DNA of 9,444 nucleotides from JAMIFN01 sp035906235 (GCA_035906235.1 JAMIFN010000010.1:1-9444); one strand, 5' to 3'. Counted from the first letter of the stretch, positions 1 through 6,813 are shown. Numbers and translations are program-made. Notes: a model not told the origin generated them from the sequence alone.

Positions 1-364
1 TCTGGTGCAATGCCTGGCCATGGTGCCGGGCACCAGCCGCTCGGGCGCCACCATCATCGGCGGCATGATGCTGGGGTTATCGCGCAAGGCGGCCACCGAT
101 TTTTCTTTCTTCTTAGCCATCCCCACCCTAATAGGTGCTGGTGCCTATGATCTGTATAAAAACCGCGCCCTGATGACGCTGGATTACCTGCCTGTGTTTG
201 GCGTGGGCTTGTTCTTTTCCTTTATCAGCGCTTATTTTTGTGTGCGCTGGCTGCTCAAATACATTTCTACCCACACCTTCACTGTGTTTGCCTGGTACCG
301 CATAGCCTTTGGCTGCCTGATTTTGCTAACCTGGAAAATGGGCTGGATCAACTGGATGGATTAA
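1..364 (+). CDS. uppP: Undecaprenyl-diphosphate phosphatase UppP/BacA, C-terminal part (5' end outside window)
   Basis: Integral inner-membrane phosphatase that converts undecaprenyl diphosphate to the monophosphate, recycling the C55 carrier for peptidoglycan and other envelope polymers; also known as BacA because extra copies give bacitracin resistance. The reading frame is open from base 2 (LVQCLAMVPGTSRSGAT...), so this is the end of a longer gene, about 120 of the usual 270 or so residues. The PGTSRSG segment at its beginning is the second conserved signature of the family and carries the arginine and serine thought to be catalytic. Three hydrophobic segments follow (near FSFFLAIPTLIGAG, VFGVGLFFSFISAYF and IAFGCLILL), as expected for the last membrane helices. 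The GTG at base 5 is an internal valine, not a start. It ends 43 bases before cca on the same strand; co-transcription is possible but not shown. Confidence 0.95.
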   Translation, partial: LVQCLAMVPGTSRSGATIIGGMMLGLSRKAATDFSFFLAIPTLIGAGAYDLYKNRALMTLDYLPVFGVGLFFSFISAYFCVRWLLKYISTHTFTVFAWYRIAFGCLILLTWKMGWINWMD

Positions 365-407
365 AAGCACAGTCATTGAACAGCACGGCCTTGCGCCCAC
401 TATATCC

Positions 408-1709
408 ATGCAAATTTATCTCGTTGGTGGCGCTGTACGCGACGCCCTCCTTGGGCAAGCAAGCCAAGACCATGATCGCGACTGGGTGGTTGTCGGCAGC
501 TCGCCCGAAAACATGGTGCAAGCAGGATTTTTACCCGTAGGTAAAGACTTCCCCGTTTTTTTGCATCCCGATACGCATGAAGAATACGCCCTAGCTCGCA
601 CCGAGCGCAAAACCGCTGCCGGCTACCACGGTTTTAGCTTTTACGCTGCCGGAGATGTCAGCTTAGAGCAAGATTTAGCGCGACGCGATCTCAGCATCAA
701 TGCCATGGCGCTGCCTGTCGCGGTTGTGGCCGATGGCAACTGGGCGGCGCAGCCACCTAGCACGCTAGAGCAGCACTTAATTGATCCCTATGGCGGTTTG
801 GCTGATTTGCGCACTGGCGTGCTGCGCCATGTCGCACCAGCCTTTGCCGAAGACCCTGTACGCATCTTGCGTCTAGCACGATTTGCCGCGCGGTTTAGCT
901 ATTTCAAAGTGGCGGATGCAACCGTGCAATTGATGCAAGACATGGTGGCCGCAGGCGAGGTAGATGCTTTAGTGCCAGAGCGTGTTTGGCAAGAAATCAG
1001 CCGTGGCTTAATGCAAGCTCAGCCTGAACGCATGTTTGCCGAGTTGCGCCGCTGCGGTGCGCTAACCGTACTGATGCCAGAACTAGAAAAACTGTGGGGC
1101 GTGCCCCAGCGTGCTGACTATCACCCAGAAATCGACACCGGTGTACACACCATGATGGTGCTGCAAATGGCGGCACGCCTGCAGGCACCACTCGCGGTAC
1201 GCTTTGCTGCATTGACGCATGATTTAGGCAAAGGCAGTACCCCGCCCGATGTACTGCCCCGACATATTGGCCATGAACTGCGCAGCGTGGACCTGCTGCG
1301 CCAAGTCTGTCAGCGTTGGCGTGTACCAGCCGAGTGCAGAGATGTGGCACTGGTCGTCGCCAAAGAACACGGCAATATTCACCGCAGTTTGGATTTAAAC
1401 CCTGCTGCGGCCTTGCGCCTGCTCGAGCGTTGCGATGCACTGCGCAGGCCAGAACGCTTTGCGCAAGTTCTGCAAGCCTGCGAGTGCGATGCACGCGGGC
1501 GTTTAACTTATGCCGAACACGACTACCCGCAAGCGCGGAAATTGCAAGCCGCCCTGCACGCCGCGCAAAGTGTGCAGGCTGGCGAAGTCTTGCAGCGCGC
1601 CCGCGCTGCGCTGCCAGCGACCCAGGGCACCATGTCGCAAGGCGACTGGGCGGCTACGCACATTAGACGCGCACGCCAAGATGCTATTGCCCAGCTCTGG
1701 ACGCATTGA
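408..1709 (+). CDS. cca: Multifunctional CCA protein (tRNA nucleotidyltransferase with HD phosphohydrolase domain)
   Basis: Adds or repairs the 3'-CCA end of tRNAs from CTP and ATP without a nucleic-acid template; in gammaproteobacteria the HD domain also gives 2',3'-cyclic phosphodiesterase, 2'-nucleotidase and phosphatase activities. The 433-residue product starts directly with the nucleotidyltransferase fold: LVGGAVRDALLG at 5-16, then the metal-binding DRD at 23-25, HEEYALARTERK and the ARRDLSINAMA block that helps in base selection. A C-terminal HD domain follows, with HPEIDTGVHTM and the HD pair at His271-Asp272 (LTHDLGKG). Length is close to E. coli Cca (412 aa), with two extra residues before the DRD motif. 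ATG 408 matches the family's usual first residues (MxIYLVGGAVRD). No good Shine-Dalgarno sequence precedes it; an AT-rich TATATC lies just upstream, so a very short leader or translational coupling to uppP is possible. Long open frames on both strands inside this gene are shadows. Confidence 0.97.
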   Translation: MQIYLVGGAVRDALLGQASQDHDRDWVVVGSSPENMVQAGFLPVGKDFPVFLHPDTHEEYALARTERKTAAGYHGFSFYAAGDVSLEQDLARRDLSINAMALPVAVVADGNWAAQPPSTLEQHLIDPYGGLADLRTGVLRHVAPAFAEDPVRILRLARFAARFSYFKVADATVQLMQDMVAAGEVDALVPERVWQEISRGLMQAQPERMFAELRRCGALTVLMPELEKLWGVPQRADYHPEIDTGVHTMMVLQMAARLQAPLAVRFAALTHDLGKGSTPPDVLPRHIGHELRSVDLLRQVCQRWRVPAECRDVALVVAKEHGNIHRSLDLNPAAALRLLERCDALRRPERFAQVLQACECDARGRLTYAEHDYPQARKLQAALHAAQSVQAGEVLQRARAALPATQGTMSQGDWAATHIRRARQDAIAQLWTH

Positions 1710-1797
1710 TGCTGGCATTGCCTGTACTGGCGGCATTGGCTGCGCGCGCATCTCCCAATCTTTAAGATGCGGTCTTCTCACGCCTGCACGCACATTT

Positions 1798-2658
1798 ATG
1801 GCCATTGATCACTACGAAAATTTCCCCGTGGCCAGCTGGCTCTGCCCAGCCGCCATACGCCCAGCGGTGCAGGCGATTTACCACTTTGCACGCACGGCCG
1901 ACGATTTGGCCGACGAGGGCGATGTCAATGCCGCCCAGCGCTTGGTGGATTTGCGCGCCTACCGCGCCGATTTGCGCGCCGTAGCCAAGGGCGAGCTGCC
2001 ATCGGCGCGTTTTGCACCAGTATTTACCCCTTTGGCTGCGGCTATGGCGCAATACCAATTGCCAGCCAAACTATTAGAAGACTTGCTCAGCGCCTTTGAG
2101 TTGGATGTGCGCCACACCGCACAAGGCTTTTGGTATGCCAACCACCAAGAGCTGCTGGCCTATGCGCACTATTCGGCCAATCCCGTGGGGCGCTTGCTTT
2201 TGCACCTGTATGGCGTGCAGGGCAAAGAGGCCGAGCGCGAGAGCGACGCGGTTTGTTCGGCCTTGCAGCTCATCAATTTTTGGCAAGACATCAGCGTGGA
2301 TGTGCCGCGCCAGCGCTACTACCTGCCCATTGCCCTGCTGTCTAAATATGGGGTCAGCCAAGCCGATGTCCACAATCTGCGCGACACGCCGGCCATGCGC
2401 CAGCTGCTGGCCGAGCTGTGCGCCTTTGCCCGCCAGCTGATGCTGCGCGCCCGCGCCCTGCCGGGGCGCATAGGTGGGCAGGCGGGCTTAGAGCTGCGCT
2501 TGGTCATGGCGGGCGGGCTGCGCATTTTGGACAAAATCGCCGCCCAGGGCTACAACAGCGTGCAGCAGCGCCCCAGCTTGGCCGCTGGCGACGCGCCTGC
2601 GCTTTTGCGTTTGGCGCTGTTTTTGCCCCAAGCAAGCCGCGCAAGCCCCCAACGCTAA
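1798..2658 (+). CDS. hpnC: Squalene/phytoene synthase family protein HpnC (hydroxysqualene synthase type)
   Basis: Trans-isoprenyl diphosphate synthase of the squalene/phytoene synthase family. In the bacterial HpnCDE route, HpnD joins two farnesyl diphosphates to presqualene diphosphate, HpnC turns that into hydroxysqualene, and HpnE reduces it to squalene for hopanoids. The opening DHYENFPVASWLCP (residues 4-17) is typical of HpnC rather than HpnD. The first Asp-rich motif is ARTADDLADEGD (D35, D36, D39) and the second is QDISVD (D164, D168), followed by RQRYYLP; both Mg-diphosphate binding motifs are intact. The product is 286 aa, normal for the family. The frame stays open 96 codons upstream, but that part lies within cca and then the 88-base gap and lacks family similarity, so I place the start at ATG 1798. 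No strong ribosome binding site is visible there. The usual partners hpnD and hpnE do not follow; the next 490 bases are non-coding. Confidence 0.9.
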   Translation: MAIDHYENFPVASWLCPAAIRPAVQAIYHFARTADDLADEGDVNAAQRLVDLRAYRADLRAVAKGELPSARFAPVFTPLAAAMAQYQLPAKLLEDLLSAFELDVRHTAQGFWYANHQELLAYAHYSANPVGRLLLHLYGVQGKEAERESDAVCSALQLINFWQDISVDVPRQRYYLPIALLSKYGVSQADVHNLRDTPAMRQLLAELCAFARQLMLRARALPGRIGGQAGLELRLVMAGGLRILDKIAAQGYNSVQQRPSLAAGDAPALLRLALFLPQASRASPQR

Positions 2659-2972
2659 AAATCCTGCTAGAAAACCCAGTTTTCGCTGCGGTATTTCAGC
2701 CCTATCTGCCCGCAGCGCATCGTCTATAAGCGTTACACCGCGTTTTTTCTGATGGGTTTAGAATGCGACCAGCGCGGTGATAGGACTGTATTTAATATCA
2801 GCCATACCTTGAGGGAGGTACCGCCTTCGCGTCTTGGCATGACCAAGGCTTTCTTTTGCTAGCTATTTCTGCGATGCGTACCTAAAAACCGTAGCGCAGA
2901 CTTTGCCAAGGCCAAGGCACCCGGCCTACACCTTGGCAATTTACGCGGGCAGCATACGCGCAGACCTTTTTT
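2659..2972. other. Non-coding stretch with five consecutive inverted repeats
   Basis: No credible gene lies between hpnC and the RNA-like fold that begins near 2973. The stretch holds exact inverted repeats one after another: CGCTGCG 2684-2690 with 2711-2717; CACCGCG 2736-2742 with 2773-2779; a hairpin 2831-2849; TCTGCG 2868-2873 with 2895-2900; and TTGCCAAGG 2903-2911 with CCTTGGCAA 2931-2939, the last with a possible inner AGGC/GCCT stem. A short A/T hairpin (GAAAAC/GTTTTC, 2670-2684) sits just after the hpnC stop. The motif GCGCAGAC occurs directly repeated near 2894 and 2958. It may be an untranslated region, a small RNA gene or decayed repeats; I recognise no named RNA family in it. Confidence 0.5.
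2831..2858 (+). terminator. Possible Rho-independent terminator downstream of hpnC
   Basis: GTCTTGG (2831-2837) pairs with CCAAGGC (2843-2849) in a seven-base stem with one G-U pair and a five-base loop, and is followed directly by a T-rich tract (TTTCTTTT, from 2851). That is the layout of an intrinsic terminator. It lies about 170 bases after the hpnC stop, so it could end the hpnC message or a small RNA upstream. The stem is of modest GC content and the T-run is interrupted by a C. Confidence 0.4.
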
Positions 2973-3151
2973 GCGTACTTGCTCCCAATAGATGGTTTAG
3001 TGCCTAAAGGCCTTGAGCCCATTGCAAAGCTGCCCAGCGCCCTAGCCTCCTCGGCGATCGGTGTGAACAGCCTCGCCGTGTGTGCTATCGAGCCACCCTG
3101 ACACCGCTAGCAGTCAGAGTGCTCCTGGGTATTTTGGGCAGAGGTTTACGC
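2973..3151 (+). ncRNA. ssrS: Candidate 6S (SsrS)-like RNA
   Basis: 6S RNA is a rod of about 180 nt that binds the sigma-70 RNA polymerase by imitating an open promoter. Here the ends pair: GCGTA 2973-2977 with TACGC 3147-3151, then CTT with AGG, a 3x3 internal loop, and CCCAA 2983-2987 with TTGGG 3134-3138. CCTTGAGCCC at 3011-3020, about 38 nt from the 5' end, resembles the CCCTGAGCC of E. coli 6S, which lies about 33 nt in, and its GAGC can pair with GCTC 3121-3124. The apical part has CGGCGA 3052-3057 with TCGCCG 3073-3078, extended by TAGC/GCTA. A small hairpin, CTGAC/GTCAG near 3100-3117, sits where the 3' side of the 6S central bubble carries one. A weak promoter (TTGGCA 2933-2938, 16 bases, TACGCG 2955-2960) would start transcription near 2967. 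The structure was hand-folded; family membership is inferred. It could instead be the leader of the next gene. Confidence 0.55.
3141..3144 (+). promoter_or_regulatory. Ribosome binding site deciding the transglycosylase start
   Basis: GAGG lies seven bases before ATG 3152, a normal Shine-Dalgarno position, whereas the GTG at 3080 that opens the same frame has none. The GAGG is also within the 3' arm of the 2973-3151 fold, where AGG can pair with CTT 2978-2980, so the fold could influence ribosome access. Confidence 0.5.
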
Positions 3152-4300
3152 ATGTTTGCAAACGCAACAGGTTCTCATACGACTCCCTTGCTCCGTATCG
3201 GCCGTGTCCGCCGACCGGGTTTATTACACGCCTTCACCTTGATTTTTGGCAGTTTCATCCTGCTGCTGACCAGCCCTGTCACCCAGGCCGATGTCTGGGG
3301 TTATGTTGATGCCAATGGTGTAGGGCATTACGCCAACCACCCCGTGGACAAGCGCTATGTCTTGTTCTTCAAAGAAAAAAGTACGGCACAAGACGCGCGC
3401 ATCATGAAACGCACAGTTTTGCCTGCAGGCAAAACCGTCGATGTGGCTTTAAATTTCAGCAGCCTAGAGGCCCAGCGCACCCTGCCTGGCGTGAAATTAG
3501 GCACAACCTTAGACGCCGTGGCTGTATTCAACAAAGCGCCACAATTCAAACCCATGCGCAAGGCTGTGCAAGTGGCTGCAAAGACCCACCAAGTCGATGC
3601 CGAACTGGTGCAGGCCATCATTGCTACAGAATCGGGCTTTGACCACACAGCAGTCAGCAACCGTGGCGCGGTAGGGTTGATGCAAATCTTACCCACCACC
3701 GCCGCAGACATGGGCGTACAGATCGCACCGGGCAAAGACATCAACGCCCAATTGACCGACCCCAAAATCAACATCATGGCTGGGACGCGCTATATCAGCT
3801 ATTTGCTCAAAAAATTTCCTGGCCAGATGGAGTTGGCCATTGCCGCCTACAACGCAGGCGAGGGCAATGTCCGCAACGCGGGCAACCAGGTTCCCAATTT
3901 CAAAGAAACGCAAAACTATGTGCGTGCCGTGCTGGGCCTGTACGCCAGCCTCAAACCCGGCGCCAACATCCCTGATTTAGCCTTGCTAAGGCAAGAGCCA
4001 CGGGGCGATAGTAAATCGGCCGCTACTGCACGACTGCGTCAAGCGGGTTTGGTACAAGCCGCCTACTCCGTCCCTGCTATGGGTCACGCGCAGCAGCCTG
4101 CCGCGCTCAAACGCCCGGTGCTACGCAGCGCACCCTTGTTGCCACAGCCAGCACGCTCACCTGCCCTCAGCGGCCCGATGGTTTCGGCTCCCAGCGTAGA
4201 GCCTGCCCACATCAGCCCTGCCACAATAGCCGATGCCAGCCTTGCCCCTGCCGCCGAAAAAACGGCAGATCACACGGCTGCAAACCTCTCTCCCCCTTAA
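3152..4300 (+). CDS. Secreted lytic transglycosylase, SLT (GH23) domain
   Basis: Cuts the MurNAc-GlcNAc bond of peptidoglycan in the periplasm, leaving 1,6-anhydromuramoyl ends. From ATG 3152 the product is 382 aa. Residues 1-23 are a basic n-region, 24-40 a hydrophobic core, and VTQA-DVW near 46 looks like a signal peptidase I site, with no lipobox. A short domain follows (DVWGYVDANGVGHYANHP), similar in style to DUF4124-like envelope segments. The SLT domain spans about 135-270: catalytic Glu160 in ATESGFD, then GAVGLMQILP, AYNAGEGN at 232-239 and ETQNYV. The last 80 or so residues are Ala/Pro-rich, probably an unstructured tail. The frame opens at GTG 3080, but 3080-3151 lies in the 6S-like fold and puts a non-signal sequence ahead of the signal peptide, so I prefer 3152. 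It converges on recG. It cannot be assigned to a named Mlt protein from sequence alone. Confidence 0.92.
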   Translation: MFANATGSHTTPLLRIGRVRRPGLLHAFTLIFGSFILLLTSPVTQADVWGYVDANGVGHYANHPVDKRYVLFFKEKSTAQDARIMKRTVLPAGKTVDVALNFSSLEAQRTLPGVKLGTTLDAVAVFNKAPQFKPMRKAVQVAAKTHQVDAELVQAIIATESGFDHTAVSNRGAVGLMQILPTTAADMGVQIAPGKDINAQLTDPKINIMAGTRYISYLLKKFPGQMELAIAAYNAGEGNVRNAGNQVPNFKETQNYVRAVLGLYASLKPGANIPDLALLRQEPRGDSKSAATARLRQAGLVQAAYSVPAMGHAQQPAALKRPVLRSAPLLPQPARSPALSGPMVSAPSVEPAHISPATIADASLAPAAEKTADHTAANLSPP

Positions 4301-4311
4301 TTTTCAATGTC

Positions 4312-4335
4312 TTTTCCGGCTTTTAAGCCGGAAAA
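4312..4335. terminator. Bidirectional palindromic terminator between the transglycosylase gene and recG
   Basis: A near-perfect palindrome: TTTTCCGGCT (4312-4321) pairs with AGCCGGAAAA (4326-4335) around a four-base loop. It lies 12 bases past the transglycosylase stop and about 42 bases past the recG stop on the other strand. Its T/A flanks are symmetrical, so read from either strand it could serve these convergent genes. There is no long U-tract beyond the stem on either side, so it may only slow polymerase or stabilise 3' ends. Its right half forms the beginning of repeat copy A. Confidence 0.55.
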
Positions 4336-4350
4336 CCTGCCTGAGCAGCT
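4321..4350 (+). repeat. 30-base intergenic repeat, copy A
   Basis: One of three copies in this window of a repeat with the core GGCCGAAAAACCTGCCT followed by (G/T)A(G/A)CAGCT. This copy reads AGCCGGAAAACCTGCCT in the core and matches copy B at 27 of 30 positions and copy C at 27 of 30. It is followed by a small hairpin CTATT/AATAG (4349-4363). All copies are intergenic. Confidence 0.75.
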
Positions 4351-4376
4351 ATTGTTTTAATAGTCGCCAAGTGCCT

Positions 4377-6557
4377 TTAGGCTTTCAGGTATTCACTGCG
4401 AAAACCCATCCACTTAGCCAAATGCTGCTGCGCCAAATCGGGGCAGTCTTGCCACATTTGCGGGGCAAGGGGGCGCGCCCAGTCTAGCCAAGCAGCGTCG
4501 CGCTCTAAATCGGCAAAGCGCAGCAGGGGCGCACCCGATTGGCGTGCGCCTAAAAATTCGCCCGGGCCGCGAATCGCCAAATCGCGCTGGGCAATCACAA
4601 AACCGTCTTGCGTCTCTTGCATGGCTTTGAGCCGCTCTCTGGCCGTTTGGCTCAAACGCCCGCTCTCGCCCGTGTCGTAGAGCAAGACGCAGCTAGACGC
4701 CGCGCTGCCGCGCCCCACGCGCCCGCGCAGCTGGTGCAGCTGCGACAGGCCAAAACGCTCGGCGTGCTCGATCACCATGATGGAGGCATTGGGCACATCC
4801 ACCCCGACCTCGATCACCGTGGTGGATACCAGCACCTGCACTTGCCCCGCCGCAAAAGCGGCCATGGTGGCCTGCTTCTCAAGCACAGGCAGGCGCGCGT
4901 GCAGCAGCGCCAGCGTCACGCTGGGCAAGGCCGCTTGCAGCGCCTCAAAGCGTTCGGTAGCGTGGGTCAAATCCAGCGCTTCGCTTTCCTCAATCAGCGG
5001 GCAAACCCAATACACCTGCCGCCCATCCGCCAGCGGTTTGTGCAGGCGTTGCAGCAGCTCGGCATAGCGCTCTTTGGCTAGCAAACTGGTGGTAATAGGG
5101 CTGCGGCCAGGCGGCAATTCATCGATGGTGGAAACATCCAAATCGGCGTAATAGCTCATGGCCAGCGTGCGCGGAATGGGCGTGGCGCTCATCATCAGCA
5201 CATGGGGTTCACGCGCTTGCCCTGCGGCATCTGTGCTGCCCTTGCTGCGCAAAGCCAGGCGCTGCGCCACGCCAAAGCGGTGTTGTTCGTCTATCACCAC
5301 CAGCCCCAATTTGGCGTAATCCACCCCGTCCTGCAGCAGGGCGTGCGTACCCACAATCAGCGCGGCTTGCCCGCTGGCGATGGCGGCTAAATTTTCGGCC
5401 TTGGCCTTTTTCTTTTGGCTGCCCAGCAGCCAAGCCAATTGCAGGCCGCGTTCGGCCAATACCGGTTCTAGCCAATCGGCCAGTTTGCGAAAGTGCTGTG
5501 TTGCCAAAATTTCGGTCGGTGCCAGCAGAGCGCATTGCGCCCCTGCGTCTATGGCCTGCGCCGCTGCCAGCGCTGCCACCACGGTTTTGCCTGAACCCAC
5601 ATCGCCTTGCAGCAAGCGGTGCATGGGGGCGCTGCGGGCTAAATCGGCGGCAATTTCAGCCACCACGCGGCTTTGCGCCGCCGTCAGCGCAAAGGGCAGG
5701 CGCTGCCTTAAAGCCGCCAAAACCCCCGCGTTTTGTTCAGCAGGCAAAGGCAGGGCGGCGTACTGGCTGCGCTCGCGCTTGGCCTGGGCTTGCGCCAATT
5801 GCTGCGCCAGCAATTCTTCGGCTATCAAACGCTGCCAGGCTGGGTGGCTTTTGTCCTCTAGCGTCGCCAGTGCCACTTGCGGGCTGGGTTGATGCAAAAA
5901 CTGTAGTGCCTCAGGCAGCTTCCACGGCTTATTTGGCTGATTTGCTTCTGAAAAATCGGGCAAGGTTTCGGTCAATAAACCGTTTTGCCCGCAGCGCTGC
6001 AAAGCGCCGCTAATCGCTTTGCGCAAATAGGCCTGCGGCAAGCCTGCGCTAGCGGGGTAAACAGGGGTTAGCGCCGTGGGCAGCTGATGGTGCGCATCAA
6101 AAATCTTGACGGCGGGATGCAGCATATAGGTTTCAAAACGCCCGCCTTGCAGCAGGCCACGCACGCGCAGGCGCGTGCCCACGCTCCAGACTTTTTGCTG
6201 ATTGGGGTAGAAATTGAAAAAACGCAGTTGGCAGCTGGCTGGATTTTCGGCGCTGCCCTCTTCTTCCAGCACGATGACCAGCTGCCTGCGCCCACGCAGC
6301 AGCACATCATTGCTGCGCACCACGCCGGCGATTTGTACCTCTTGCCCCATATTTGCCCTTTGCGCCTGTGCCAGTGGGGTGATTTGGGTTTCGTCCTCAT
6401 AGCGCAGGGGCAGGTGCAGGGCAAAGTCCAAATCGCCGCGCAGGCCCAGCTTTTGCAGGGCTTTTTGCAGGGCAGATGGCGATTTGGCTGGGGCTTTTTT
6501 TGCCGCTGGTTTTGTAGCCGCAGAAGGCGGGGTGCTGGGCATGGGTGCGGATGGCAT
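4377..6557 (-). CDS. recG: ATP-dependent DNA helicase RecG
   Basis: Double-stranded DNA translocase that remodels stalled replication forks, D-loops and R-loops by branch migration. The product is 726 aa (E. coli 693). After a non-conserved Ala/Pro/Lys-rich tail (about 1-30) comes the N-terminal wedge/OB region (LPLRYEDET and the V-I-AGVV strands, about 45-200). Superfamily 2 helicase motifs follow in order: Walker A GDVGSGKT 318-325 (Lys324), motif II DEQH 423-426, motif III MMSATPIPRT 455-464, STTVIEVGVDVPNA, and motif VI QLRGRVGRG 609-617; the C-terminal part (GPGEFLGARQSG) is the RecG segment linked to translocation. ATG 6557 gives MPSAPMPS; Met6 is an alternative start. In many proteobacteria recG lies in the spoT region; here it follows fabD at 256 bases, with repeats in between and its own possible promoter. 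Confidence 0.98.
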   Translation of the reverse strand: MPSAPMPSTPPSAATKPAAKKAPAKSPSALQKALQKLGLRGDLDFALHLPLRYEDETQITPLAQAQRANMGQEVQIAGVVRSNDVLLRGRRQLVIVLEEEGSAENPASCQLRFFNFYPNQQKVWSVGTRLRVRGLLQGGRFETYMLHPAVKIFDAHHQLPTALTPVYPASAGLPQAYLRKAISGALQRCGQNGLLTETLPDFSEANQPNKPWKLPEALQFLHQPSPQVALATLEDKSHPAWQRLIAEELLAQQLAQAQAKRERSQYAALPLPAEQNAGVLAALRQRLPFALTAAQSRVVAEIAADLARSAPMHRLLQGDVGSGKTVVAALAAAQAIDAGAQCALLAPTEILATQHFRKLADWLEPVLAERGLQLAWLLGSQKKKAKAENLAAIASGQAALIVGTHALLQDGVDYAKLGLVVIDEQHRFGVAQRLALRSKGSTDAAGQAREPHVLMMSATPIPRTLAMSYYADLDVSTIDELPPGRSPITTSLLAKERYAELLQRLHKPLADGRQVYWVCPLIEESEALDLTHATERFEALQAALPSVTLALLHARLPVLEKQATMAAFAAGQVQVLVSTTVIEVGVDVPNASIMVIEHAERFGLSQLHQLRGRVGRGSAASSCVLLYDTGESGRLSQTARERLKAMQETQDGFVIAQRDLAIRGPGEFLGARQSGAPLLRFADLERDAAWLDWARPLAPQMWQDCPDLAQQHLAKWMGFRSEYLKA

Positions 6558-6566
6558 GGCCTAGGC

Positions 6567-6595
6567 AGTGTAGCGCGGCGGCGCTGGTATGACAG
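6567..6595 (-). promoter_or_regulatory. Possible sigma-70 promoter for recG
   Basis: Read on the minus strand, CTGTCA (6595-6590) and TACACT (6572-6567) each match four of six consensus bases and are separated by exactly 17 bases. Transcription would begin near 6560, only a few bases before the recG ATG at 6557, so the message would be almost leaderless. This agrees with the lack of a clear Shine-Dalgarno sequence there. Weak matches; no experimental support. Confidence 0.3.
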
Positions 6596-6622
6596 GGTAG
6601 TGGAGCGCAGTTTCTTGGGCTT

Positions 6623-6753
6623 CGTCATTCCCGTGGAAACGGGAATCCAGGTATTTTTGAAGCAAATCGGTGTTTTAGGCCGAAAAACCTGCCTTAGCAG
6701 CTCACTTTTTTGATGGGCTAAGCCTGAGATTGCGGGTCAAGCCCGCAATGACG
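6623..6753. repeat. Composite intergenic element bounded by inverted CGTCATT hairpins (131 bp)
   Basis: CGTCATT at 6623-6629 and AATGACG at 6747-6753 form the outer inverted ends. Inside each end is a hairpin: ATTCCCGT/ACGGGAAT at 6627-6646 with loop GGAA, and ATTGCGGG/CCCGCAAT at 6729-6749. The core contains the 30-base repeat copy B. The first hairpin fits the 20-base Neisseria dRS3 pattern ATTCCC-N8-GGGAAT, and pairs of dRS3 around a variable core are the layout of Neisseria intergenic mosaic elements. It fills half the gap between fabD and recG. No transposase is present; the comparison with Neisseria is by pattern only. Confidence 0.65.
6673..6702 (+). repeat. 30-base intergenic repeat, copy B
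   Basis: Second copy, with core GGCCGAAAAACCTGCCT, nested between the two hairpins of the 6623-6753 element. It matches copy C at 28 of 30 positions and copy A at 27 of 30. It is followed by CTCACTTTTTT, where copies A and C have CTATT. Confidence 0.75.
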
Positions 6754-6813
6754 GATTTTGGAGTGGCGTTCTGGGCTTGCCAGCGCGGTTAATAGCGCCG
6801 ATCTTCGCCGCCT

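Noticed and set aside
997..1494. 165-codon open frame on the minus strand inside cca
   Set aside because: Shadow of cca, which has full family motifs on the plus strand; the translated sequence has no recognisable domain and a composition typical of antisense frames.
1510..1797. Upstream extension of the hpnC reading frame by 96 codons
   Set aside because: It overlaps the well-conserved 3' part of cca in another frame, has low-complexity shadow-type sequence, and the HpnC family begins at the DHYENF motif a few residues after ATG 1798.
2758..2805. Tiny minus-strand open frame of 15 codons (MADIKYSPITALVAF) in the hpnC-transglycosylase gap
   Set aside because: An AAGG precedes it, but the length is within chance expectation, it lies inside one of the inverted repeats, and no conserved peptide is recognised.
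2659..3079. tmRNA, RNase P RNA, 4.5S RNA or a common riboswitch (TPP, cobalamin, glycine, c-di-GMP)
   Set aside because: None of the signature sequences I know for these families is present; only the 6S-like architecture fits part of the region.
3080..3151. GTG start for the transglycosylase giving 24 more residues
   Set aside because: No ribosome binding site, it precedes an otherwise normal signal peptide, and the bases belong to the 6S-like fold.
6068..6713. Long open frames on both strands over the recG N-terminus (6068-6628 minus, 6087-6713 plus)
   Set aside because: Both are out-of-frame readings of recG and of the repeat region beside it; rich in Cys, Arg and Trp or His and Gln with no motif.
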